A stretch of DNA of 64,000 bases, from positions 434,001-498,000 of the forward strand of contig NC_092460.1 in NCBI RefSeq assembly GCF_047495875.1. The letters are read 5' to 3'. The notes under the pieces are model-generated. The model saw nothing but the letters and a program-made list of their open reading frames with translations, searched no databases and was not told the DNA's origin. Shown in pieces: positions 48,701 through 60,671 of this stretch (the stretch's first letter is position 1; each line of letters starts with the position of its first letter). A program made the position numbers and the translations under genes. The stretch comes from Pithys albifrons albifrons. Lineage: Eukaryota; Chordata; Aves; Passeriformes; Thamnophilidae.

Positions 48701-51700
48701 TGGTGAACACGTCAGCTGGCTGCATGCTGCAGACAAGGTTATGACTGCATTATGCACTCTGAGCAGAGTAAGGCTGTGTATTACACTGGGAAAGGCTCTC
48801 CTTTGAAATCAGAGGCTTTAGGGAAAAAAAGGGTGATTTTACTTGGAGAGTGCCTCAGGTCCCCATAAATTGCTCTTGTCCTTGCTCAGACAGGGTGGAG
48901 GCTGCTGGTGGGGTGGTGGGGGAGTGTGGTGTGTGCCCTGGTTCCTGCTACAGTGTTTGCAGCCGAGCTGGGGACCACACTGGAGCATCTGTTTGCATTA
49001 CAGGACACTGGGGAAGCGACCTTGCCTTGGTCTTTCTGCTAAGCACCTAGCAGACTCCCAGGGTGTTAAATCATAAGTAATAACAATAACAACACTCTGG
49101 CCTTCTCCTCCATGAGCAGTGCCTGCAATACAGGTTAATAACAACAAAATAGGGACTCATCCAAAAATACAATGAAATTTGCTAATCAATCTATTTCCAC
49201 GCTCTCTGTTACTCTGAGTGCCCTGAAGTGCCTGAGTGAGCACTTTCTGATGTGTCCAACCTGATGACACCAGGCACTAACAACTGGCTGGATAAGGGCA
49301 GGGTAGCAGGCAGGGCTGGAGAGAATTTGATGAGTGTGGTGATCAGGGAACAGCTCTTGTTCAGGCAATGAATTCTCTCTGTTCAAGTGCTTCTCAGCTC
49401 CTCATCATCTCCCCTTGTGTTTCCCTGGTGAATGGCTCTTCTCTGTTCAGGAATGATGTCCCAGGGACAGTTCTGTTCTGGTCATCTCTGGGCTGGGACA
49501 GTGGAAACCAAGGGGGACCACTGTGCTCTCTCCCACCTGTTACCTTTCTTCTCTCAGAGAACCACTCATGGCCTCTGTCAGGACGGGAGAAGGCAGGGGC
49601 CAGACTCCTACTCGGATGCAGTACAGCTGTTCAATGGCCATTTTCCATCAGTGTGGGTTTCTGAGAGGGAAGGTGAGTGGACAAAGAGATTAAAAACACA
49701 TTGTCTCTAAGTTTGTGAAGACACCTTGTGGTCTCCTGCCAACCTGCAATCATACAGAAATGCCTCAAATTGCACACTGAGAGGCAGGGAGTGAGGAAGA
49801 TGGGGGAAAAAAGGGGACTGGCCCCCTGGGTCAGAGCACAGGCTCCTTCTGACCCGCTGCACAGTCAGGGCTCTCCCACAGCAGCTCCAGGGTGGTTGTT
49901 CCTTGCCCCATGGCCCCTCTGAGGTGCAGGTCCAAGGCCCTGTGGGCAGAGGAGGGGTGGCTGCTCCATGCACCAGTGTGTGCCACCCAGTCAGGCCTTT
50001 CCCACCCACTCAGTGTGACACACGAAGACAAGAAGTGCATTGCTCTGCTCTTCTCCCGGGTCCGTGGGGGTCCCTGTCACCAGGCACAGAGGCAGTGGTG
50101 GTCCCACATGCCCCACTGGTGAGCAGCACCCATCCTCTTCCTCCCCACCAAGAGATGCTGGTGCTGGCCTAGAGCTGTCCAGGCAAGGCTGGCCATCTCA
50201 GCTGCAAGGGTGGGCTTTCTTTCCAAATCCATGGGGTGCTCCACAGCTACCTCGCAGATAAACTGTGCTAAATAAATAGATGTTTATACTTCTTGTATTA
50301 AAGCAATGAAATCCTGGTTTTTTGACAGTGTTGAGTCAACATAACCTGAGTAATTGCATGAGTAACTCATGTTTCCCCTAAAGGGAAACTGTTCTTGTGT
50401 AAATATATTTATTAATAATTAAAGTGGTTCTGAGTTCCTGTGTTTACAGCCCCTTTCTCCCCTCTGTCTGAGTGTCTGGTATCCTCCAACCTGCACAGGA
50501 GTCAAAAGGAGAGGGGATTTTGGCAGAGGGTGATGCTGTGTGACAATAGGTTTGTGGTTTAATTTTGACCTTTTTTCTTCCTGAACAAAAAATAATGGTG
50601 AGATCTGTGCATAAAACCCTCTACTACTCCATTAGGAGCATTACCCTGAAATACTCACTGGAGCTTCTAACAGCCCAGATAATAAGGGTGGGAAATCATT
50701 TCTGGAAAATATCCCCCTCAAAGCATCTTACCAGAGCATTGTTTTCTAACAATAACAATAAAATCTTCGTTAAATAATCCTTCAGTACCACAAATATTTT
50801 GCCTTTAATTGTATCAGTGTAGATAGATGCTCAGTATAGGTAATGGAAGTCAGAGCTCTGGGGGATTTTTTCTGACAGAGCCAGCACTGGATCTTTGGGT
50901 AAGCCACATTTTTCAGTGTTCTTTGGCCTATTTTTTTTTAATTCACAGTAATCTGGAACCTAATTTGATATGCCTTAAAAGGCTGATTTCACATGGAAGA
51001 TGCTCTGCTATCAGGGTAAGCAGCCATAAGAAATCCTAAAATAGGCAGATTAAGGGTTTGGGATCATAGGGGTTTATTTCTATGCAATTAAAGACATGAT
51101 CACATTTAGAAATTGCTAACTTGTAGTTTCAGGAAAAAAAGCTACTAACAACCGGGAGTCCCACATTCAAAAACAGCTAATAACTCTATTAATTAAGGAT
51201 ATGATTAGCAGAGACAATGAGTTAGATAGCATGAAAGCAAAGCATTTAATTCAATGCAGATTTTCAGCGGACATGGCATGGCCAAGGCAGTTGTGTATTA
51301 ATTAGTGCTCTGAAGAGGGTGAGGAGAACAGGGTGGGGAGAGGGGAAATTGGCAGGTGTAGAAATGAGATTAGACAACGACAGAGGATTTTTCTGCCCAG
51401 AACAGAAGTTGTGCAGAATCCCCATCAGCCTCACTAACATGTTTTGTGTAACTAAAGATCCATGCCACGAGCACAGGCAGGGCAGTACGGCACAGCGTGG
51501 GGAGGAGGAGGACAGCTTTCCCGGGCTCGCCTGCACAGCATTTCCAGGCAGTCGTGACCGAACACCAGCCTCCATTTCCCACCTCTGCTTTACATGCTGC
51601 TGGCTATTTGTGGATAGCGAGGTGCCCCCACGCTCCACTCTGGCCATTACGCTGATGGAACTGCGGCAGCTGCACAGAGACCGAGCCTACGGGCTTCCCC

Positions 51701-52239
51701 CCGACTCCCCTCCAGTGCCTGGGTGCTCTGCTCCTGGTGGAAACTCAGCCTGCAGGCAACGATGCTGTGCCCACATCCCACAACCACTCCTCTTGGCTGT
51801 CGGCTCTGGCAGTGCTTTGGCTTGGAGAGTCCACATCATGCTGAGCGCGCTGTGTGACCTGTGTCGCGATACTGTGGCAGAAGGCCAGCACTGGGTTGGG
51901 CAGTCGCTCAGGGCTCTGTCATGCAGCCTGCAGGGACATGAGCTACGTGGGCAAACCAAGCGCCCTGTGCAGGATGCGTGGCCCCGTCATCCACCCGCAC
52001 AGAACCTGGCTCTCCGTACGGCCTCACCCAGGACTCGGGCGCGCCCTCTCACGACGAGGGGTCAGTTCACACACCTGCAGATGGGGAAGAGACCGGCAAG
52101 TTTTAAGCGACATCTCCAGCCGCGCAGACGGAACGATCCCATGGGATGGGATGGCTCAGGGGCTGTCCCGCACAGCATGGCAGCGGCTGCAGTTTGGGAA
52201 ATCATCGCTTCTTTCTGTGGGTCCTTTTTGACTCCACAG
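42727..52239. other. Intergenic DNA upstream of PLXND1
   Basis: Nearly 10 kb with no gene, RNA gene or clear mobile element that I can identify. Open frames are short and overlap on both strands. AT-rich parts at 45390-46080, 47130-47600 and 50260-51260 carry homeodomain- and AP-1-like words (for example TGAGTCA near 50332) and may include PLXND1 enhancers, but nothing decisive is visible. From 51319 one plus-strand frame stays open to 52950; see findings. Confidence 0.55.
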
Positions 52240-52869
52240 TTAAAGCGGCGCCCGTTGGAGGGCAGAGGAGACGCGCAGGTCACACTGAGCTCCGCTTTTG
52301 ACAAGTCGTGCGGGCAGAGCCGCTACGGGGATGGGGTCGAGCCTCGCCCTGCGCGCGGTGCGCGGGGGCTGGGAGGGCTGCGGGTGGCTGCCAGAGGGTG
52401 CGAGGGGGTGCCGAGGGGCTGCGGGGGCTGCCGAAGGCTGTGTATTGCGGCTTGCAGTGCTGTTCCGCAGCTAGGAAAAGTACTTCTTCCCCCGCCCCTT
52501 CTGCCCTGGCCCGTCCTGCTCGAAAACGCAGAGGCGGCAGCGGAGAGGAGTGGGACAGCCCGGAGGAGCCCCTCCGCGGCGGGGGTCGCGCTGTCCCGAT
52601 CCTCCCGATGCCGCCCGGCCGGCGGCGGGGGAACACCAGTAACTTCCCCGCACACACACGACGGGCCCACACCGGCCCCGGTGGGTACCGCGGGAGGGCG
52701 GGCGCGGGGGCGGGCGCGGGGCGGGGGCAGGAGGGGGCGCGGCCGCAGCCCCGCCGTCCCCACCGCCCCCCGCCGCGGCCGCCACTTCCCGCGGGCGTCG
52801 CTCGGCGGCGGGCGCTGCCTCTGCAGGAAGCGGCCCCGCGCCCGCCCCTCCGCGCCCGGCTCCGGGCTC

Positions 52870-52950
52870 ATGCACTGTGCGGCGCGGCGGCGGGATGGCT
52901 CCGGCTCCGGCTCCGGCCCCGGCCCCGGCCCCGGCCCCGGCGGGCGCTGA
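52870..52950 (+). other. Possible uORF overlapping the PLXND1 start
   Basis: ATG at 52870 opens 26 codons ending with TGA at 52948-52950, in a different frame from PLXND1 and overlapping its ATG (52895) by 56 bases. If the transcript begins upstream of 52870 this could lower PLXND1 translation. The Kozak context is weak at +4 (C). Its Gly/Ser/Pro repeat is just the second frame of the Ala-Pro coding repeat. Confidence 0.35.
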
Positions 52951-54244
52951 GCCGCGGCCCCCCGCGCTGCTGCCGCTGCTGCTGCTGCCGCTGCTGCTGC
53001 CCGACCGTGCCGCCGGCCTGGAGGTGCAGCGCAAGTTCCTCTCACCTACCCCCACCAACAACTTCGCGCTGGACGGCCCCGGCTCCCGCGTGTACCTGGC
53101 GGCCGTCAACCGGCTGTTCCAGCTGTCGGGGGGCGAGCTGGCGCTGGAGGCGGAGGCGGCCGTGGGGCCGGTGCTGGACAGCCCGCTGTGCCACGCGCCG
53201 CAGCTGCCGCAGGCCTCCTGCGAGCACCCGAGGGTGCTCACCAACAACTACAACAAGATCCTGCAGCCCGACCCCGAGCAGGGCGTCCTCGTCGTCTGCG
53301 GCTCCATCTATCAGGGCCTCTGCCAGCTGCGCAGCATGGCCAACATCTCGGCGGTGGCCGTGCGCTTCCCGCCGGGCGGCAGCGACTCTGTCACCGTCTT
53401 CCCCAGTATGCTGAACGTGGCGGCCAATCACCCCAACGCCTCCACCGTGGGGCTGGTGCTGCGCCGCGGCGGCGGCGGCGGGGCGCGGCTGCTGGTGGCC
53501 GCCACCTACACCGGCTTCGGCAGCCCCTTCTTCCCCCGCAACCGCAGCCTGGAGGACCACCGCTTCGAGAACACGCCCGAGATCGCCATCCGCGCCCTCA
53601 ACGCCCGCGGCGACCTGGCCAAGCTCTTCACTTTCGACATCAACCCTTCCGACGACAACATCCTCAAGATCAAGCAGGGCGATAAGGCGCGGCACAAGCT
53701 CAGCTTCGTCCGCGCCTTCCTGCAGCGCGGGGCCGCGCCGCGCGCCCGCCGCCCCTACGCTTACCTGGCGCTCAACAGCGAGGCGAACGCGGGCGACAAG
53801 GAGAGCCCGGCGCACAGCCTGCTGGCCCGCATCTGCCTGGGCGAGCCGGCCGAGGCCACCCTCAACGGCAGCGGCGAGACCAAGAAGCTGACCGAGTCCT
53901 ACATCCAGCTGGGGCTGCGCTGCGGCGGCGCCGCCGACGCCTTCACCCGCCTGGTCTCGGTGTTCCCGGCGCGGGCAGCCTGGCTCAGCCCCACCGCCCG
54001 GCCCGGCCCGGCCCCGGCCCCGCCGCCCCCCGAGGAGCTGCTGTTCGGCGTGTTCGAGCGGGCCGGGGCCGGCGGCGCGGGGCGCCCGCAGTCCGCGCTC
54101 TGCGTCTTCCGCTTCGCCGAGATCGAGGAGACGATCCGCGCCGCCCGCAACTCCTGCTTCGTCAGCCCGGCCGCGGGCATGGTCACCGTGCTGGACAGCG
54201 TGGTGCAGGGCACCGGCCCGGCCTGCGAGAAGAGGAACATACAG
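52895..54244 (+). CDS. PLXND1: PLXND1 first coding exon: signal peptide and most of sema domain
   Basis: Plexin-D1 is a single-pass cell-surface receptor for semaphorins (SEMA3E directly, others with neuropilins) that steers endothelial cells and axons; its cytoplasmic GAP domain acts on Ras-family GTPases. This exon gives residues 1-450, starting at ATG 52895 (GGGATGG, good Kozak) and ending AACATACAG|GTACGG in phase 0. Residues 2-16 are seven Ala-Pro pairs plus Ala, residues 24-35 a Leu-rich signal core, and cleavage is likely near 40. The sema domain follows from about 45, with diagnostic blocks SPTPTNNFALDG, DSPLCHAPQLPQASCEHPR, CGSIYQGLCQLR, FPSMLNVAANHPNASTVGLV, FFPRNRSLEDHRFENTPEIA and FTFDINPSDDNILKIKQGDK. 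N-glycosylation sequons include NIS, NAS, NRS and NGS. Compared with mammals as I recall them, residues about 361-381 carry an extra Pro/Ala-rich loop. The gene continues beyond the window. Confidence 0.97.
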
Positions 54245-55864
54245 GTACGGCGGGCGGGGGTACCTGCCGGGGCGGGGGGCCGGTGGCGCCGGGGGGCTGT
54301 CCCCGTTCCGTCCCGTCCCGCCGCTGCTGGCGCGTCCCGGGGCCGGAGCCGTTGCGGACGGCTGAGCCCCACGCGCCGCTCTCCCCGCTGCCCTGCCCGG
54401 CTCGGCTCTCCCGCCCCGCGCTCCGAACACCCCCCTGGCCTGCCCCGGGGTAGCGACCCCACGGCCCGTCCCCTGCCCCGCTCCCCGGGGGTGCCCTGCG
54501 CGGCGGGGCTCGGTGGCATCGCCGGCCTCCCGTCCCGTCCCGTGCCGCGGCGGGCAGCGCTGCCGGGCACAGGGCACCGACTGCCTTGGCTCCGTGCGTC
54601 CGGGGTACAACTTTGTTACTGTCACAATTTGTTACCGAGTGGCCGTACATGTTAGCGCCAGACAGAGATGTCTGTTTCCCTTTTCACTGAAAACATGGAA
54701 TGCTTGGAAAAAATGATAGAAAAAAGGTCTGCTTGAATGCTGCATTTTTTCCTTCTTCTGGGAAGAACGCACAACTCAGCTCCATTAAAGATCGTGAAAA
54801 CATCTGTTTGATTTCAAAGGCGACGAAGAGCATTTGGGCTGGGTCTTCCCTGTGCAATGCCAGTGGCAAAGAGAGAAAGGTTTCCCATGGTAACCGGAGT
54901 GTTTAGTATGGCATCTCCACACTGTGGTAAAATATGTAGTCTTAATGCAGTGGTTCACAGACCTACTCTAGCAAAGTTGAACGGTTTTTCTCCGGTGGCA
55001 AAGTACAAGCTGCCTGACGGCCGGGAAATGTGGTAGTTTGAGCTAATTCCACAAAGACATTGTGCATTAAACACTGGAAGCTCAGTCCTGATACCTTGGC
55101 ATGGTCACAGCTCTCAGAGCAGTCACTGGAGTCAGGAGTCCTATTTACAGGATGCAAAAGCACCCGTAGTTCTTGTTGGCTGTGGGTAATGCTCAGCATC
55201 TCTGTGGATCAGCCCCTCGGCCCTTGGCAGGATTACACCGCCTCTACCAGGCAGGTCAAGCAGCAGCATCAGGGCTGGGGCTGCTGGAGGCACTCAGGGA
55301 GTTAGCAGCCTGGTTGTAACTGAAAGTCAGTGGTATAGAAGCATCCATCACCCTGAGCTCCCCCAGGGCTCCATGAGTGCTGTGGAGATACTCATTTTTC
55401 TAACTATTGTTCAGTAAAGAAAATAGTCATGACTAACACCAGTCTGTTGATGTTGAAAGTATCAAGTGCTATATGCAGTAAGGTATTTAGACAGCTAATT
55501 GCTGAGTGACTTCAGGGAGACTTGACAGAGATGAGATTTCACTCCGTCTTTGGTCTTGGCCTGTCAGACTCTTCCACCGAAAAGCGTGGTTCTGGTAGCA
55601 CCCTCCTCTCCGAGAGCTCCCTGAGTAGGCAGAGGAGGAGACCAGGAGCCCGTTGTCAGTGATGCCACAAAGGCTGTCTAAGAAGGACACTGTGTTCTTG
55701 AAGGAGTGTGTGAGAGTGAACACGAGGGTCGGGGATGCGATGCAGAAACACTGAACACTGCCAGTCCAGTAGGAGTCAGTGGGAACCCTCCGTGTTTGCC
55801 ACTGTGACGAGATCAGGCTGTGAGAAAATTTGTTTGTGTGGAGGGATCAGTGTGACTGGTGGTG
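54245..55864 (+). other. PLXND1: PLXND1 intron 1, proximal part
   Basis: Begins at the GTACGG donor. The first 380 bp are still CpG island; the remainder is unique DNA with no exon or repeat that I recognise. Confidence 0.75.
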
Positions 55865-56095
55865 ATATAGCGTGGATGGGGAGACTGGGTTCAAGTCCCT
55901 ACTAACACTGCTGCTGTGTCACTGGCCTTGAACCAGTTGTCTAATCTGATGTACCTCAGTTTCCCACATACTCCTGTATTTCTTACTATTATTCAGAAAC
56001 CCAACTCACGTAGTGTCAGATTGCATTTGTAAAGCTGCTTTGAGATCCTTTGATGTCAAGTACAGCAGGATATAAATGAAGCATAACATTAATAT
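55865..56095 (+). mobile_element. Ancient MIR-like SINE
   Basis: A tRNA-type B box GGTTCAAGTCC is exact at 55888-55898. It is followed by a MIR core-like segment (CTGCTGCTGTGTCACTGGCC, then TGTACCTCAGTTTCCC). The tail AAAGCTGCTTTGAGATCCTTTGATG and a GGATATAAATGAAG segment resemble the L2-type 3' end shared by MIR elements. Divergence is high, as expected for an amniote-age insertion. I judge the MIR/CORE-SINE class likely and leave the subfamily open. Confidence 0.65.
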
Positions 56096-59000
56096 TCGTT
56101 CATGCCTAATATTTCTACACTTCCCATTTATTTGAAGCATACTCCTCTCAAACTGCTGACTGAGCCTGCTGGGAAGCCATCCTACCCGTCAGAAGGAGAG
56201 CCTTTTACTTAATCATTAGAATTGCCAACAAATTAACAAGCTGTTTTTGTTTTCAAGTCCCAGAGTGGCAGTGTCAAGAGTTGTAATATTTTGTTTCTTT
56301 GTGCTGCAAAAACCTAACCTCAATTTCCACCTTCAAGACAGTGAAGACTCTAATACATTTTGTGTCCCAGCCCTGGAAAAGCAGCAGGAAAATACTGAAG
56401 CAGCAGCTGGTCTGGCAGAGCAGGTCAGGATTGTTGGGAGCTCCACTTCTCCTCCTCTTAGTGGGTGTCCAGTTTTTTTTGCCTGTGCATCACTGATAGG
56501 TGCTCCGATGTTAGCAAGTGTGGCTTATTAGTTCTTCCTGAGGACCAGGAGGTTGGGGTTTAAGCTCCTTTTGGAAGGAAAAAGCCCCTAATTTTGGCCT
56601 GATTAATCCTGAGCGCGTGTTCAGCTGAAGTAGTCGGCTGTTACAAATCCGGAGCATGGGCTGTTAGGCGTAATGTGGTGTGAAGGGAAAATCATTGCCC
56701 CCTTGTGTGCTCTCCAGTCTAATTGAATGCTTCTCTCCTGCAGCACTTGCTGTGACTCAGCCGGGAGGTTCCAGCGCTTGCCTGCAAGTGAGGGGTGCTG
56801 GGAGTGGATGCTCCACACACCAGCAGTCCTGTCCATCCCGACACTGCTGCTCAGTGCCAGCCCATGCAGGGCCAGGCTCCTTATCCTTCAGCACCGTGCT
56901 GAGAGGTCTGAGGGAGGCTGGCACTGGACAACGGGCTTTGTCCTTGTGCACGTTGTTGTGGTGGCAGCCACTTGCTTGGCTGACACTCTGACCACGTGGG
57001 ACCGGCCACACAGGGGGCTACAAGGGGCGTAAGGGGCGGGTGGAACTGGGGACACCACATCTCTGCCAGCTGGCAGGTTGGCCTGTGTTCCCCAGGTTGG
57101 GCAAGGGGAGCCACCAGCTTGGCCTGGGAATGGCCCCTTGCTTTGACAGAAGTGCTAACTTGCAATTAAGCACATGCTTGATAGCTTTGTGAGACATGGA
57201 GAAAATGTGCAGAGGAGGATGGTTGGGTCAGGAGTGGGGGCTGTTGGTTCTCCTCAATGAGCGTTGCTGAAAAGTCACATAAGGAGAAGATGGAGCAGAT
57301 GAATTCACAGCGCAGCTCTGGGGAAGGAGGATGTGTGAGGGAAGGATTTAGGTTGACTGGGTTCTTGCACCAAGAGTGAGTGGGTGAGCTCTAGGATCGC
57401 TTTCCCCTCAACAGAAATAGCTTTTTATAATGAATTTTGTGTCAAATGCTGGTCTTTGTAACACATGCAGCTAAAATGGAATACTTGCATGGAATTGCTT
57501 CAGTTTGTTGCCCACTCAAAGCCCGTGTGGAATTTGGACTCAAGCCCCCGTAAGGGAAGAGGAGTATGAGCTCTCTGGAGCAGACTGCCTGTAACAGTGT
57601 TTGCAGCAACGTGCTGACAGAGCTTATCAAATTCCGAGGATACTGCGTGGGTTTACTTCATATTTGAGCTATTCTGCCCCAGCAGGATCAAGGCCCAGTG
57701 GGTTTCAAGGTCATGCTGGCTGTGTGGCTGGAGTGCAGTGCAGCTGTGGGACGCTGGAGCTGTTGTGAAAGCAAAGCAGGCAAGAGCCCAGCCCCAGCGT
57801 CTCACTGTCCCGAGAGCAGGGGCTGTGTGGGTTGTCCCAGCACTGTCCCCCTCAGAGCCACTGAAAGCAAAGGTCTGCCTGGCTGCTCTTTGGCCAGGCT
57901 GCATCACTGCCATGTCCCAGCGGAGCAAAGCCCTGGCAGTGTCCCCTCACCACTGCTGTGTCTCTCAATTGGTGTTTTGGCAGGGGACATGGCTGAGCAG
58001 CTTTGTGCTGCTCCAGCCAGCAGCTGCCTCTTTGGGCAGGGAGGTGAGGATGGCTGCTGGTGGCCCCAGCCCTGCTCTCCCAGCCACAGCTGCAGCAGTG
58101 ACTGTGATTTCCAGACATCTCTGCAGACCTTCCCACTCTGGGTGTCCAAGCAGTGGCTGAAGGGGGTGTCTGAGCTGAACAGAAAATAAAATGCACCATG
58201 TGATGAGGAAGCTTACTTGAGGAAAAGCTGAACTGAAAACCCCATCCCACACTTGGGGCTGTGCCGGATGAGTGTCTTCTGTGGTTTCTGCATGAGCCCC
58301 ATGCCCTTCTCAAAACTCCCAGAAAGGTAGCTTGAGAAAGCAAACTTGTATTCATTAGGGTTAGATTTGCTGGCCAGGGATCTGCATCTCTCCTGGGAAG
58401 TGTTTTGGGGTCTCCAACTCAAAAAAGGTTGAAAATCCAGTTCATTTCCTCTGCTGAAAACCATAGGCACAGTGGCATGGGATAATGATGCATTTCAGCA
58501 TTAATTCTCAGGTTTCTGGCTCTTGTGGCTTTGTGTCAGATCCTGCATGGTCATTGAACACAGCATTTGGGGGTGTAATGATGAGATACCCACCAGTGAG
58601 CTGTACTAAAACGGGTTGTTAAATAAAATGAACTCTTTGGTTAGACTGTATAAACAATTTCTGTATATATGTGTGCCTGGGCATGGAAATGTGGTTTGAA
58701 ACTAGTCAGAAAATGTTCCCAAAGAAAAAAACCTCATATACACGTGGGAATATGACAAAGCATCTACTTACTGTCCAAATATACTGTTGCATCTCCGTGG
58801 GACTGGGTTTTATAGGAGCTGAGGTACTTTGAAGTGCTGATTTATACTAATTTAGAAATTCCAAACATGAAACTAACTGTGCTCTAACCTTACATCTACT
58901 CAGATAAATCCAGAGGATTAGCCACAGAAAGGAAACTGGGAATTTACTCTTGATTTCTTCATTAAAAATGAGGCAGGAGTTCTCATAGCAGGTCTAATTT

Positions 59001-60671
59001 CTGTGTTTTGCAGCACAGGGTGTGTTTGGAGTTGCTGTCACCACCCCGAAGTGCCCCTGCCCCAGTACTGCAGAGCTGCACCGTGCTCCTTGTCACTACC
59101 ATCAGCTGAGCTTTGGGATGTTGCTTTACAGATGGTGGGAGGTCTGCGCCACTCCAGCCTCCCTGCAAGGACTGGGGTCAGGCTGCCAGTGGAGCCTGGG
59201 GTGCCCTGGATGAGAGGTTTAAGCCACAGCCTGAGCTTTGCCTGACTTTGGACCCAGCCCTGAGCACTGCCTACCTGCTCTGTCTCTGCCCTAATCCTAG
59301 TGAGTCGTGCTCAGCTGTTAAGTAGTTTTCCTTGGGAATTTATGTGGAAACGAGGCCTGCTGCTGCAGTCAAGGTGCACACAGGCATCAGGGAGCAGAGG
59401 GCTGGGGCCGTGTGAACCTTGTCCTTCCTGGGAAGGCAAGCTCAGCTCAGTGGGCTGCCAATGCCCGGGGGCTCTCCCACTGCCAGGGCTGGCGCGGGCC
59501 TGGTGCTTTGTGCCAAGCAGGGGAGTCTCACAGAGAGTGGGTCAGTGCTCCCAAGCTAAAGATGGGTGATGGGAATGCTTTTCTGGGGGCCCCAGGGCTT
59601 GTCTCTCCTTTGCATCTCAAGTTCAAACAGATCCCAAGTTGCAAAGGGAAATTCAAAGTGGCAAAAGTTTCTGTGCCTGGAAACCAAACGCTGTGTTGCT
59701 TTAGGGAACAGAAAGCAGCTCCGAGCTGTGGCACAGTGCCCGCCTGCTCGGGAAGCCCTGGGCCAGTGCTGCTGGCTGGGTGGGCAAGGCAGGTGCCAGT
59801 CCCCTGCCAGGGGAGGGGTCACAGCCAGCCCAGCGGTTCTGGAGAGCTGTGCTAACAACTGACTGCACACACCTTGTCATTCCTGGTAACTGGACACACA
59901 GACGAGATTTGGTCCATTGAGCTCATCAAATCCCCTATAACCAAGTAATGGTTTAAGTGAAAAACAGGAGCAGGGTAATTTTGGCTACAGCCATTGTTGG
60001 ATGTGGAAGGTGCATCATGGGGGCAGGACCCTGGGGCACTCTGGAAGGCTGCTCATACAATTACATGAAGACTTTCATTCAGGGATTTTCAGCCACTTCT
60101 GTTTCTGTAGCCCCAGGTGTTTTCCAGGGCAGATGTTTGACTCCCATATGTGAGTGTGAATTCACTCCCCAGGAGCCTCAATGGGTGAAGGCTCAGCTGC
60201 AGGGTCTTGGTGGGTGGAAATGAAGGGCTTTGCCATCTCTTTTCCAATTTTTCAGTCTGATGTACAGCGATTGGGAAGATCGATGGGGTTCAGGGCACCT
60301 GGAGAGGTGAATAAGGCACCGTGAGATGTGTAGGGACCCCTGGGGATGCTGTAAAAACACCTTGCTATGCCTTATAAATCCCAACAGGCGTCTGTTCAGC
60401 TGTGCCATTGTGACACTGTGCTCTGATGACCTCTCCCAGCAAGCTGTTGGAAACATAATAGGCCTGAGCCTCTGGCTGTGGTAATTTAATGCAAACACTG
60501 GGCAAGCTGGAACCGGCGGTTGTTGGAAACAATCAATTATAACCACCTGAGCGCCTCTGTGCGATACCTACAGCAGCGTGGCTGTGCCCCTGGCCAGGCT
60601 GGGGAGTGGCACGTGCTGGGATGGCCTGTGGTAGCCCGTGGCTCCTGGCTGCAGGGCTGCATGCCAGTGGG
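56096..60671 (+). other. PLXND1: PLXND1 intron 1, middle part
   Basis: Unique intronic DNA with short, overlapping open frames on both strands; no exon continuing the sema domain and no further repeat identified. Confidence 0.65.

Larger units (their letters stand above)
52240..54620 (+). promoter_or_regulatory. PLXND1: PLXND1 CpG island and promoter
   Basis: GC-dense DNA with very many CpGs covers the region upstream of the PLXND1 start, the whole first coding exon and the first few hundred bases of intron 1. No TATA box is visible. Sp1/KLF-like GC boxes occur at about 52491 (CCCGCCCCTTC) and 52690-52730 (GGGGCGGGCGCGGGGCGGGG). The transcription start cannot be fixed but should lie between about 52300 and 52860. 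Confidence 0.8.

Noticed and set aside
53042..54625. 527-codon minus-strand open frame opposite the PLXND1 exon
   Set aside because: High GC of the exon removes stop codons on the other strand; the plus strand is clearly plexin-D1.
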